A DNA stretch of 64,000 nucleotides. It comes from GCA-003244245 sp050699435. GTDB lineage: Bacteria > Actinomycetota > Actinomycetes > Mycobacteriales > Pseudonocardiaceae. A program made the position numbers and the translations under genes. The notes under the pieces were generated by a model that did not search any database, was not told where the DNA came from, and was given only the letters and a program-made list of their open reading frames with translations. Below are positions 1 through 8,083 of the stretch, piece by piece. Location of the stretch: assembly GCA_050699435.1 (NCBI GenBank), contig JBOHGM010000010.1:1-64000 (forward strand), read 5' to 3'. The first letter of the stretch is position 1. Every line of letters begins with the position of its first letter.

Positions 1-417
1 CCCAGACGAGCCAGCTCGACCGCTCGACGACGGAACTCAGGAGGGTGAGGTGCGGGCACGACGACATCCTTCCCGGTGGCCGCAGCCACCTCAGGTCAGG
101 TGTCCGTGCCGAGGGGTCAAGCTCACGTGTCGTTGGTGGAGGATACGGTGGTCGCTGTTGTCAGGTCGAAGCCATCGACGGGTGCCATGAACGGACCGGG
201 TCAGGCTCCAGAGGTGTGGTCAATCCTGACCCGGACAGCAGCGTGTCGACGGAGTGGGGATCGATCCCGGTCGCGAGCCGGTAGCGCTGATCGATGCCCT
301 TGTCGTGTTGGATCGAATTCCTGCGCTACGCCTGACGCGGTGCATTTCTCCGGTCACCGAGTACTGGACGCCGCCCATCGCAGGCGAACGCCGACGCCGG
401 GACAGGCCGGGAGACGT
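1..417. other. non-coding stretch, no supported gene
   Basis: Open frames cross this stretch on both strands, but none resembles a protein family I recognise, none has a convincing ribosome-binding site, and those on the plus strand run out into the antisense of the lysyl-oxidase-like gene. I see no repeat or RNA gene. It may be the decayed end of a gene that lies outside the window. Confidence 0.4.
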
Positions 418-451
418 CGGGAGGGGCCGGGCTTGCGTCAGGCCCCTCCCG
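418..451 (-). terminator. perfect 11-bp hairpin terminator
   Basis: The arms CGGGAGGGGCC (418-428) and GGCCCCTCCCG (441-451) pair perfectly around a 12-base loop. The hairpin lies 22 bases past the stop of the minus-strand lysyl-oxidase-like gene. There is no clear U-tract, which is usual for actinobacterial terminators. Confidence 0.7.
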
Positions 452-473
452 CCCGGTTACGCGTGCAGCGTCG

Positions 474-1274
474 TCAGTGCGTCACCGTGACCGGCTTGGA
501 TACGGCGTTGTTGTCGTAGCGCGCCTCCTGGAAGGAGTGCTCCGGGTTCGTCTCGACCTCGAGGACGTAGTCGCCTTCCGGCACGTCCGTGACGTCGATC
601 CACTGGCCCGGGAGCTTGCGGCCGTAGGTATCCGCCCACCCGACACTGATGCCCTGGCTGCCATGTATCGTCGTCCCGTAGCCACACTCCGTGTACGTCT
701 TGTCATCGCGTTGTCCGGTGAACTCCTTGGCTTTATCAGTGTCGATGACGCAGAAGCCTCTCTTGGTACCGACTACCGGGCTGAGGCCGTTTCCCGCGAT
801 GATGTCGTCGGTGAGCATGTCCGGATTTTCTGTCTTGAGCTGCTGGAAGCTATTGAATTCAGCAGGCGTCCAGAGGCGGTAGGCAGCGTACTTCTTGAAG
901 TGGTAGTGCCCGTGGCACTCACCCCACTCGAAGAGGTTGGCGTTCGCGGGGTCCAGTGGGTCGCCGATGACGAGTGCTCCTGGGCCCATGTTTGGGGTCG
1001 AGTAGGGGAACAACAGGAGTCTGCGGCTTCCGGTGCCACCGACCTGACCCTCTTGCACCGAACAGTCGCTGGGTGGGAATTCCTCGGTCACCAGCTTCGT
1101 TTTGTCGAGCTTCTTTGCGTCCAGGACCAGGTCGGGACAGCCACGCGGATCTTTGCATGGGACATCGGGCGTTTCCGAGTAGGCGGGCGCCGCGAACAGG
1201 TAGCCAGCAATAAGCGCTACCGGAGCAGCCAAGGCTAGGACGAACTTTGTCCTGACGTCCCTGATTCCTCGCAC
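474..1274 (-). CDS. secreted lysyl-oxidase-like protein
   Basis: Predicted exported copper amine oxidase of the lysyl oxidase family (PF01186), which oxidises lysine side chains in the eukaryotic members. The GTG start at 1274 gives about 266 residues and sits 9-10 bases after an AAGGA ribosome site. A hydrophobic signal segment follows (about residues 10-33, ending near AYS). The motif CHGHYH at about residues 120-125 matches the histidine-rich copper-binding signature, and GISVGWADTY near 208-217 is the conserved block further on. The gene stands alone and is closed by the hairpin at 418-451. The open frame extends upstream to 1433, but that part has no protein-like character. Family assignment is good; the bacterial substrate is unknown. 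Confidence 0.8.
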   Translation of the reverse strand: MRGIRDVRTKFVLALAAPVALIAGYLFAAPAYSETPDVPCKDPRGCPDLVLDAKKLDKTKLVTEEFPPSDCSVQEGQVGGTGSRRLLLFPYSTPNMGPGALVIGDPLDPANANLFEWGECHGHYHFKKYAAYRLWTPAEFNSFQQLKTENPDMLTDDIIAGNGLSPVVGTKRGFCVIDTDKAKEFTGQRDDKTYTECGYGTTIHGSQGISVGWADTYGRKLPGQWIDVTDVPEGDYVLEVETNPEHSFQEARYDNNAVSKPVTVTH

Positions 1275-1609
1275 TTCTACCACATCCTTACTGTGTCGGT
1301 TCCTATGAGGCACATACCAGCGCCGACGGTCCCCGACAGCCCGTGGATTATGGCGATCACCAGCGATGCCACTGTCGCGGGAATTGGCTGTCCGTAGTGG
1401 CTCTGCTGGCGCTCGTAGCGCTCGGACGTACATCCGTACCTGTTAGACGTCGCAGGCCGGACGTGTCCGTCGCTCGGGCACTGACTTTTTCAGCAGGTCT
1501 GGTCCCCGTTCCGTTGCGTGACGAGGAACACGGAGAGCAGCGCCTCAACACAGTCGACGGGGTCGGCGCGAATCGATCCAGTCCACCACCGGGATGTTGG
1601 GCAGCATGG
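1275..1609. other. intergenic region with a possible broken short frame
   Basis: Holds the presumed promoter of the lysyl-oxidase-like gene and the downstream end of the cobalt operon. A short minus-strand frame starts at 1613 with ATGA overlap on the cbiX-cbiO stop and reads MTMLPNIPVVDWIDS before closing at 1545. One frame over, protein-like sequence continues (VDCVEALLSVFLVTQRNG) to a stop at 1490. This could be a small gene with a frameshift. I do not recognise it. Confidence 0.25.
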
Positions 1610-3289
1610 TCATGCTCCTAGGGGGTTGAACCCGGCGGGCAGCTCCAGCCGGTGCGCGCTCATGAACCCGGTATCGGCGAGCACCTCGCGGGTCGGCCCG
1701 TCCGCGACGATCTGCCCGTGGTCGATGACCAGCGAGCGCGAGCACAGCTCCAATGCGTAGGGCAGGTCATGGGTGACCAGCAGGGCCGTCATCCCGAGCC
1801 GTTTGACCAGGTCGGCGAACTCGCGGCGGGCCGCCGGGTCGAGGTTGGCGGTGGGTTCGTCGAGTACTAGCACCTCGGGATGCATCGCGAGCACCGTGGC
1901 CACCGCGGCGCGGCGCCGTTCGCCGAGCGAGAGCCGGTGTGGCGGGCGGTCGGCGGCATCCGCGAGGCCGACATACGACAGCGCCTCGGCGACCCGGGCC
2001 TCCAGCGCAGCGCCGGACAGCCCCAGATGAGCCGGGCCGAAGGCGACGTCGCGCCCGACGGTGGGAGTGAACAGCTGGTCGTCGGGATCCTGGAAGACCA
2101 CCCCGACCCGCCTGCGGATCTCGGCCAGGGTGCGCCGTTCCACCTCCAGACCGCCGATCGACACCGACCCTGCCGACGGCGTGAGCACTCCGTTGAGCTG
2201 CAGCACCAGCGATGTCTTGCCCGCCCCGTTGGGGCCGAGCAGAGCGACCCGCTCGCCGGGCTCGACGCGCAGCGAGACACCCGACAGCGCCTGGCGCCCG
2301 TCCGGGTAGCTGAAGTCGAGATCACGCACCTCGATCGCGGGAACGGCACCCGACTCCGGGGCCGAGCCCATGAAGCGGCCCCGACGCCCCGGGATCGAAG
2401 GCGCCGGTGCGGGCGCCCGGCGGGCCCGTCGAAAACCCCGAGCCGGGCCGTCCCCGTGCGGGGTCAGCGAGATCGGGGTGCCCACCTTGGACTCGTACCC
2501 GGGGAGCTGGACTCGATAGGCACACAGGTCGCAGTTCATCCGCACGTCACCGTGCCGGGCCTCCCGGTAGCGCGCCAGCACGAGCTGGGCCAGCCGTGGA
2601 TCGGGCCCCAGGCAACCCGCACCGCGCACCTCGAGCTCGGGGTGCTGCTGCGCCCAGCCTGCCGCTTCGGCGTAGATCCGGTTCAGCAGCACCCCGGGGA
2701 ACAGGAAGAACGGAGCGACCACCGCGGTCCCGGCGCCGAGCAGTCGCAACCGTTCCAGTGCCTCCGACACGGAAGGGGTCGCGACCGAGACGAACCCGGG
2801 CTCGACGGTCCCCAGCCCCCGTCCGTCGGCGAGCAGCCTGCCGACCTTCCACAGATCCGCGCAGGCGTCCGGGTCGCTCGACCCGCGCCCGATCAGCGCC
2901 ACCCCCAGCTTCTCCGGATCGGCGCCACCGGCCGCGTCCCGGATCCGGTCCGTGGCGATCTCCAGCACCACCGGCTCGATACCCAGATCGCGGGCCAGCG
3001 AGAACGCCACGCCGGGGTGCCGGGTCCGGGCGCGGGCCAGTGCCGCCGGGCCGTCGTTCTTCAAGTGCCCGGCCGACAGCAGCACCAACGGCACGCTGAC
3101 GATCTCGGTGGCGCCTCGGGTGATCAGGTCGTCGATGGCCTCATCGACGCTTGGCGAAGCCAGTTCGATGAAGCCGAATCCGGTGCGCAGCCCACCAGCG
3201 ACGGTGCGGATCGTCTCGGCCAGCGCCCAGAACTCCGCCACCCCGTCGGCTTCCCGGCTGCCGTGGCCCACGACCAGCATCGCCCTCAC
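1610..3289 (-). CDS. CbiX-like chelatase fused to CbiO cobalt ATPase
   Basis: One uninterrupted 559-residue frame joins two proteins normally made separately. Residues 1 to about 300 are a two-domain CbiX/sirohydrochlorin chelatase: it begins MLVVGHGSREADG, and near residue 258 carries CDLCAYR, the cysteine motif seen in actinobacterial chelatases. From about residue 307 (Met codon at 2369-2371) the protein is a CbiO-type ABC ATPase: Walker A GPNGAGKTS, signature LSLGERRR, Walker B LVLDEPTANLD. No ribosome site precedes the internal Met, so a real fusion is likely, though internal initiation is possible. It is the last large gene of the cobM-cobJ-SUMT-cbiM-cbiQ run and would both power cobalt import and insert the metal. 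GTG at 3289 is taken as start; ATG at 3280 is an alternative. Confidence 0.85.
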   Translation of the reverse strand: MRAMLVVGHGSREADGVAEFWALAETIRTVAGGLRTGFGFIELASPSVDEAIDDLITRGATEIVSVPLVLLSAGHLKNDGPAALARARTRHPGVAFSLARDLGIEPVVLEIATDRIRDAAGGADPEKLGVALIGRGSSDPDACADLWKVGRLLADGRGLGTVEPGFVSVATPSVSEALERLRLLGAGTAVVAPFFLFPGVLLNRIYAEAAGWAQQHPELEVRGAGCLGPDPRLAQLVLARYREARHGDVRMNCDLCAYRVQLPGYESKVGTPISLTPHGDGPARGFRRARRAPAPAPSIPGRRGRFMGSAPESGAVPAIEVRDLDFSYPDGRQALSGVSLRVEPGERVALLGPNGAGKTSLVLQLNGVLTPSAGSVSIGGLEVERRTLAEIRRRVGVVFQDPDDQLFTPTVGRDVAFGPAHLGLSGAALEARVAEALSYVGLADAADRPPHRLSLGERRRAAVATVLAMHPEVLVLDEPTANLDPAARREFADLVKRLGMTALLVTHDLPYALELCSRSLVIDHGQIVADGPTREVLADTGFMSAHRLELPAGFNPLGA

Positions 3290-3315
3290 GCCAGCACCGC
3301 CCTCACGCCAGCACC
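3282..3315. repeat. 17-bp perfect tandem duplication at cbiQ/cbiX junction
   Basis: The 17-mer GCCCTCACGCCAGCACC occurs twice head to tail (3282-3298 and 3299-3315). It contains the stop codon of cbiQ and the GTG start of the chelatase gene. With a single copy the two genes would overlap as GTGA, so the duplication seems to have pulled a coupled junction apart. Confidence 0.85.
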
Positions 3316-4064
3316 GTCCCGAGCACCGCCAGCAGTGGCACGCTCAGCGCAGCGGCCCAGGCGACGCGAGACGCGGCGGTACCGGTGAGCGCCGCGGGCA
3401 GGGACCCGGTGTAGCCGCGCGAGGCCATCGCGAGGTACACCCGCTCGCCGCGTTCGAAAGTGCGCACCACCAGCGCACCGAGTCCGACGGCCACCTCGCG
3501 AGCCTGCCAGAGCCAGCGCGGGTCCCCACCCCGGCAGACCCGCGCCGTGCGCATCCTGGCCAGCTCGGCGAGCACCACCTCGGTGTAGCGCACCATGAAC
3601 GCCGCGACCGCAGTGAACACCCGAGGCACCCGCAACCGCTCCAGTCCGGTGATGATCTCCGGCAGCGGTGTGGTGGCGGCCAGGACAGCGGTGGCGAGCA
3701 GCCCGAAGGTGGCCTTGAGCGCGATCATCGCCGCCGCGTGCAGCCCGGACTCGGACAGGCTCACCCCGAGCACGGTCAGCTCCGGTGGCGCGCCCAGGAC
3801 CGGCAGGGTCAGCACGAACAGCAGGAACGGCACCTCGACCACCAGCCTGCGCAGCAGGACGAGCGGCGGCAGCCGGGCCAGTCCGGCGACCGAGCCGAGC
3901 AGCAGCAGGTACCACAGGTAGGGCCAGTACGCGCCGCGCGGCGTGGCGGCGACGGCGAGCACGAACAGCGCGGTCGCGGCCACCTTGCACTGGGGCGCCA
4001 GCCGGTGCACCGGGGTGTCGGCGGGGATCAGCAGCTCCGCGCCGGGGTCGTGCGAGCTGCTCAT
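3303..4064 (-). CDS. cbiQ: cobalt ECF transporter transmembrane subunit CbiQ
   Basis: 253-residue membrane protein that couples the CbiO ATPase to the substrate-binding CbiM in the energy-coupling-factor cobalt importer. Several hydrophobic segments occur in the first half. The cytoplasmic part carries ERGERVYLAMASRGYTG, which fits the second Ala-Arg-Gly coupling motif of CbiQ proteins. The ATG at 4064 overlaps the cbiM stop as ATGA, so the two are translationally coupled. The frame is open further upstream, but that is the antisense-like shadow over cbiM. Confidence 0.88.
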   Translation of the reverse strand: MSSSHDPGAELLIPADTPVHRLAPQCKVAATALFVLAVAATPRGAYWPYLWYLLLLGSVAGLARLPPLVLLRRLVVEVPFLLFVLTLPVLGAPPELTVLGVSLSESGLHAAAMIALKATFGLLATAVLAATTPLPEIITGLERLRVPRVFTAVAAFMVRYTEVVLAELARMRTARVCRGGDPRWLWQAREVAVGLGALVVRTFERGERVYLAMASRGYTGSLPAALTGTAASRVAWAAALSVPLLAVLGTVLA

Positions 4065-4714
4065 CGCACCGGCTCCGGCGCGACCCGGACCAGGTCCGCC
4101 CGCAACGCCAGCAACGCGCGTACTACCAGTGCGGTGACCACGCCCTCGAACAAGGCCACCAGCGCGTAGACCCCGACCGTCGAGACGGCGACAGTGCGCA
4201 GCGGCACCCCGGCGGCGCCGCCCACCGCGTACTCCGCGGTGAACAGCACCGCGGCGGCGAGTACCGACAGGATGGCGGCACCCCCGGCGGCTACCGCCGT
4301 GCCGATAGGCCCCCTGGGCAGTACCCGGCGCAGTCCGAGCAGCACGGGGTAGCCCAGCGCGGCCGGGATCAGCGCCAGGTTCACCAGGTTCACGCCGAGC
4401 GCGGACAGTCCCCCGGCCCCGGTGAACAGCGTCTGCACCACGGTCACCACGGTGATCACCACCGGGCCGAGCCATGGCCCGAGCAGCGCCACGGCCATCG
4501 TGCCGCCCAGCAGGTGCCCGCTCGTTCCCACCGCGACCGGGATGATCGGGGCCTGCAGCACCAGGAAGAACGCCGCCGCGAGCCCGGCTAGCGGCAGTTG
4601 CCGCTCGGAGACCTCCTGCCCGGCGCGGCGCACACACACCGCGAGCCCGGCGGCGGCCACCACGGCACCCGCTATAGTGACCGGCGGGGAGACGAAGCCG
4701 TCCGGGATATGCAC
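4061..4714 (-). CDS. cbiM: cobalt ECF transporter substrate-capture subunit CbiM
   Basis: 217-residue membrane protein beginning MHIPDGF, the family's invariant metal-binding N terminus (the amino group and His2 bind Co2+). Six or so hydrophobic segments follow, and the HLLGGTMAVALLG block is typical. No cbiN gene accompanies it, although many CbiMNQO systems have one; the tail here is too short to be a CbiN fusion. It lies 3 bases after the SUMT gene and overlaps cbiQ by 4 bases. Confidence 0.92.
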   Translation of the reverse strand: MHIPDGFVSPPVTIAGAVVAAAGLAVCVRRAGQEVSERQLPLAGLAAAFFLVLQAPIIPVAVGTSGHLLGGTMAVALLGPWLGPVVITVVTVVQTLFTGAGGLSALGVNLVNLALIPAALGYPVLLGLRRVLPRGPIGTAVAAGGAAILSVLAAAVLFTAEYAVGGAAGVPLRTVAVSTVGVYALVALFEGVVTALVVRALLALRADLVRVAPEPVR

Positions 4715-4717
4715 GGC

Positions 4718-5446
4718 TCACCTCGCCTCGTCGACGTTCAGGCCCGCCACCTTGCCGACGTTCAGGCGCGCCACCTCGCCGATCACCACGGTCAGCGGCG
4801 GCGGTAGCCGCGGATCCGGTGGCTCGTCCAGGGTGCCGCGGACGGTGCGCTGCTCCGGCCGGGTGGCCGCGCTGATCGCGGCGACCGGGGTGTCGCCGGG
4901 CATCCCACCCGAGCGCAACGCGGCCACGATCCTGCGCAGCGCGCAGCGTCCGGTGAGCAGCACGACGGTGCCGCCCAGTCGCGCCACCGCAGCCCAGTCC
5001 ACTTGGTCCGGCTCGTCGCCCGCGGCGACCACGGTGAGCGTGCGGGACAGCCGCCGGACCATCACCGGGATCCCGGCCGCAGCCGGTGCGGCTACGGCGG
5101 CCGACACCCCGGGAACCACCTCGACGTCCACTCCGGCGGCGGCGAGCGCTACGGCTTCCTCGCCGCCGCGGGACACCACGAACGGGTCACCGGCCTTGAG
5201 TCGCACCACGCACGTCCCGGTGCTGCCGAGTTCGACCAACAGGGCGTTGATGTCGGTCTGCGGCGGAGCGGGCATGGCGCCCTGCTTGCCCACGCAGTGC
5301 CGGGTGGCGCCCGGCGCCAGCGCCAACAGCTCAGCCATCGAAGACCGGTCGTACACCACGTGCTCGGCTCGGGCCAGCAGCGCGGCACCGCGGCGGGTGA
5401 GCAGCTCGGGGTCACCAGGCCCAGCACCCACCAAGTGCACGGTCAC
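4718..5446 (-). CDS. cobA: uroporphyrinogen-III C-methyltransferase (SUMT)
   Basis: Methylates uroporphyrinogen III at C2 and C7 with S-adenosylmethionine to give precorrin-2, the entry step to cobalamin and sirohaem. GAGPGDPELLT near the N terminus, RLKAGDPFVVSRGGEE in the middle and VVPGVSAAVAAPAAAGIP are standard SUMT blocks. GTG at 5446 is chosen because GGAGG lies 7 bases before it; the frame is open to 5524 but that part has no family match. The last residues hold a near-perfect 24-bp tandem duplication (4733-4780), giving VARLNVGKVAGLNV. A second SUMT domain lies in the CysG-like gene at 8080, so this copy is probably dedicated to cobalamin. Confidence 0.85.
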   Translation of the reverse strand: MTVHLVGAGPGDPELLTRRGAALLARAEHVVYDRSSMAELLALAPGATRHCVGKQGAMPAPPQTDINALLVELGSTGTCVVRLKAGDPFVVSRGGEEAVALAAAGVDVEVVPGVSAAVAAPAAAGIPVMVRRLSRTLTVVAAGDEPDQVDWAAVARLGGTVVLLTGRCALRRIVAALRSGGMPGDTPVAAISAATRPEQRTVRGTLDEPPDPRLPPPLTVVIGEVARLNVGKVAGLNVDEAR

Positions 5447-5480
5447 AACGCCGCCTCCGCGGGGAGAAGTACGTCGGCGG

Positions 5481-6227
5481 TCACGAGGTGACCACTGATC
5501 GCGCGGTGACCAGCCAGTCGCCAAGGCGGCTGGTGCCCGATGCGCCGATGATCACCACGGTGCGCATGCTTGCCGAGCCCGAGTCCATGGTGGCCAGCGT
5601 GGTCAGCTCCAGCCGCTCGCCGTCCCGCCCGGCGTCGGTCACCAGCCCCACCGGGGTGTCCCCGGGCCGGTACTCAGCGAGCACATCCCGAGCCCGGCTG
5701 AGCTGCCACGGCCGTCCTACCGAGCGGGGATTGTACAGCGCGAGCACCAGGTCGGCGGCGGCTACCGCGCGCAGCCGGGTCTCCACCGCCGCCCAGGGGG
5801 CGAGCAGGTCAGACAGCGTCAGGCAGGCGAAGTCGCGGGCCAGCGGGGCGCCGAGCAGTGCTGCCGCCGCGGCGGCCGCCGTGACACCGGGCACCACCCG
5901 CACCGGAGGGCGGCGCTCAGCAGGCAGCGCGGCGGCCGTTTCGAGCGCCAGCGAGGCCATCCCATAGATCCCGGCATCGCCGGAGGACACCAGCGCCACC
6001 CGGGCGCCCTCGGCCGCCGCGTGCACGGCTTCGGCGGCACGCTCCTGCTCCGCGCCCATCGCGCCGGGCACCAGCCTCTGCTGCGAGCCGGTGAGGTCGG
6101 CGCACGCCGCGAGGTAACCGCGGTATCCGACCACGACCTGCGCGCTGCGGACCGCATCCTCCGCGGCGCGGGTCCGATGGGCCGGCCCGCCCGGTCCCAG
6201 CCCGACGACGGTGAGCGAACCCTTCAT
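5481..6227 (-). CDS. cobJ: precorrin-3B C17-methyltransferase
   Basis: Methylates precorrin-3B at C17 and drives ring contraction in aerobic corrin synthesis. It is 248 residues. VVGLGPGGPAHRT opens the SAM-binding fold, SSGDAGIYGMA and PGVTAAAAAAALLGAPLARDF are diagnostic of CobJ, and ALYNPRS lies in the second half. ATG at 6227 overlaps the cobM stop (ATGA). In many actinobacteria cobI is fused to cobJ; here cobJ stands alone and cobI is not in the window. Confidence 0.92.
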   Translation of the reverse strand: MKGSLTVVGLGPGGPAHRTRAAEDAVRSAQVVVGYRGYLAACADLTGSQQRLVPGAMGAEQERAAEAVHAAAEGARVALVSSGDAGIYGMASLALETAAALPAERRPPVRVVPGVTAAAAAAALLGAPLARDFACLTLSDLLAPWAAVETRLRAVAAADLVLALYNPRSVGRPWQLSRARDVLAEYRPGDTPVGLVTDAGRDGERLELTTLATMDSGSASMRTVVIIGASGTSRLGDWLVTARSVVTS

Positions 6228-7048
6228 GGCATCCTGCGCTTAGCGGCCGGGATGGCTCGACCGGTGGTGCTACCCGGCACCGAGCGGCGGCGGCAGCCAT
6301 GGGAATAGGCGGGGTCGTAAAGCCGGCTGCGGCCGCCCGCACCGGATAGTGCCGGTCCCACCAGCACCAGCGCGGCAGTGCGGATCCCGGATGCGGCCAG
6401 TGCATCGGCCAGCCCGTGCACCGTCGTGGTGAGCACGGTCTCGGCCGGCCAGCTGGCCTTTGCCACGATGACGGCGGGGGTCTCGGGCGGGTAACCGGAC
6501 AGCAACTCCGCGCGCAGCGCCGCCGGCCGGCCCGCCGAGAGGTAGATCGCCATCGTGGTGCCATGGCCGGCGAAGGCGGCGAGGCTCTCCCCGGCCGGCA
6601 TCGACGCGGCGGTCCGGCCGCCGCCGAGCCGGGTGAGCACGACACTCTGCGCCACCCCCGGCGCGGTGAGCTCCACCCCTGCGGTGGCCGCCGCGGCCGC
6701 CAGCGAACCGACCCCCGGCACGATCTCGAAATCGCGGTGATGCTCGGCGCACCAGGCGATCTGCTCGGTCAGGGTGGAGTACAGCGAGATGTCTCCGGAG
6801 TGCAGCCGCACGATCGCGGCCTGCGGATGCGTCTGGTAGACCGCGAGGACGTCCTCCAGCGTCATCCCCGCCGAGTCATGCAGCTCGACGCCGTCGCGGC
6901 AGTGCTCCAGCACCTCACCCGGCACCAGCGAGGACGCCCAGACCACCACATCGGCCTCCGCCAGCCGCCGGGCCGCCCGGAGCGTCAGCAGATCCGGCGC
7001 ACCGGGCCCGGCACCGACAAACGAGATCTGTCCAATGGCAGGTTGCAT
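6224..7048 (-). CDS. cobM: precorrin-4 C11-methyltransferase
   Basis: Converts precorrin-4 to precorrin-5 by methylation at C11. It has 274 residues, with FVGAGPGAPDLLTLR at the N terminus, RLHSGDISLYS and IVPGVGSLAAAAATAGVELT as CobM-type blocks, and the conserved VLTR segment near the middle. The basic tail after YDPAYSHGC is longer than usual and looks disordered. It heads the minus-strand run cobM-cobJ-SUMT-cbiM-cbiQ-cbiX/O. No cobalamin riboswitch was found in the 74 bases before it. Confidence 0.9.
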   Translation of the reverse strand: MQPAIGQISFVGAGPGAPDLLTLRAARRLAEADVVVWASSLVPGEVLEHCRDGVELHDSAGMTLEDVLAVYQTHPQAAIVRLHSGDISLYSTLTEQIAWCAEHHRDFEIVPGVGSLAAAAATAGVELTAPGVAQSVVLTRLGGGRTAASMPAGESLAAFAGHGTTMAIYLSAGRPAALRAELLSGYPPETPAVIVAKASWPAETVLTTTVHGLADALAASGIRTAALVLVGPALSGAGGRSRLYDPAYSHGCRRRSVPGSTTGRAIPAAKRRMP

Positions 7049-7122
7049 AAGGCCATCCCATCTCTGCCAGCCGTCGCTGCCTGGTGAGGGAGCCCCGGCT
7101 GACGTCCGGTTCCTGAGATGCC

Positions 7123-7374
7123 CTATCCCGGGTCGTCGGTCGGGTCGGTCTCCATGGCGAGCACGAAGTTCCGCACGTAGCTCCGGGCCAGCTCCTCGCG
7201 GTCGCCCAGGTGTGGTGCCCAGGCGGGCGCATCCTCGGCGTAGCTCAGCAGGTCTTCCCGGCTGAGTTTCGCAATAATGTACTTGGCTAGCTCATGTGGA
7301 TCTAGGTCGGGACGGTCACGCCTGGCAAGCACGTACTGGGTGGCCAGGTCGTCGTCGTTGTCTTCGACGCTCAT
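7123..7374 (-). CDS. small acidic protein of unknown function
   Basis: 83 residues, rich in Asp and Glu (starts MSVEDNDDDLATQYVLARRD). ATG at 7374 follows GGAGA at a good distance. No membrane segment and no motif that I recognise. It lies just ahead of cobM on the same strand and may share its transcript. The composition and ribosome site support a real gene; function unknown. Confidence 0.55.
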   Translation of the reverse strand: MSVEDNDDDLATQYVLARRDRPDLDPHELAKYIIAKLSREDLLSYAEDAPAWAPHLGDREELARSYVRNFVLAMETDPTDDPG

Positions 7375-7483
7375 GTTCGGTCTCCGTTCGTGCCCTGCGC
7401 CCAGTGTGACGGCATCGTGAGACACGCGCGAGGAGTTGAGCGCACCAGGGCCGCTCACCCGCGACAGCGGGCGCTTCGGGACG

Positions 7484-8083
7484 ATGGGCCGGGTGAGGCG
7501 GATCCAGCACCCAGTCGAAGCCGAGTCCTACCGGATCCTGCGGTCTAAGGTGGACACTGCTGCGCTGCCCCCACTGACCAGGGCGGTGACCGAGCGAGTG
7601 ATCCACACCAGCGCGGACCTCGACTACGCTACCGATCTGGTCTGCGATGAGGACGCGCTGCGGGCCGGGGCGCGGGCCCTGGTCGAAGGGGCACCGCTGG
7701 TCGTCGACGTCCGGATGCTCGCTGCCGGGATCACGTCGCGCGAGGTGGTGGTCGCCCTTGGCCTGGTGCCCGAGCAGGTCGAGGGGCTGACCCGCTCCGC
7801 GGCCGGGATACGGGCTGCCGCGCAGCAGTACCCCCAAGGCGCGGTGTGGGTGATCGGCAACGCGCCGACGGCATTGCGCGAGCTGATCCGTCTCGCGGCG
7901 AACGGCGTGCTGCGACCCGCGCTGGTCATCGGCTTGCCGGTGGGATTCGTGGATGCCGCCGCAGCGAAGGCGCAGTTGCGCGCCGCGGGACTACCCGCGG
8001 TGTCCAATCGCAGCGCCAAGGGCGGTACCGCGGTCGCCGCCGCAGCGGTGAACGCCCTGCTCTACCTGGAGCAGGCCCGGTGA
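7484..8083 (+). CDS. cobH: precorrin-8X methylmutase
   Basis: Moves the C11 methyl group to C12, turning precorrin-8X into hydrogenobyrinate. About 199 residues from ATG 7484. HPVEAESYRILRSKVD carries the catalytic-type histidine near the N terminus; PALVIGLPVGFVDA and NRSAKGGTAVAAAAVNAL are characteristic of the family. The frame is open back to 7436, but the ATG at 7484 follows GGGA and matches family length. Stop and next start overlap as GTGA, coupling it to the CysG-like gene. Confidence 0.9.
   Translation: MGRVRRIQHPVEAESYRILRSKVDTAALPPLTRAVTERVIHTSADLDYATDLVCDEDALRAGARALVEGAPLVVDVRMLAAGITSREVVVALGLVPEQVEGLTRSAAGIRAAAQQYPQGAVWVIGNAPTALRELIRLAANGVLRPALVIGLPVGFVDAAAAKAQLRAAGLPAVSNRSAKGGTAVAAAAVNALLYLEQAR

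Noticed and set aside
3303..4721. A 472-codon minus-strand frame covering cbiQ and cbiM
   Set aside because: Only its last 253 codons match CbiQ; the earlier part is an Arg/Gly-rich shadow over cbiM in another frame.
7049..7122. Cobalamin riboswitch upstream of cobM
   Set aside because: The 74-base gap is too short for the usual element and I see no B12-box-like motif.
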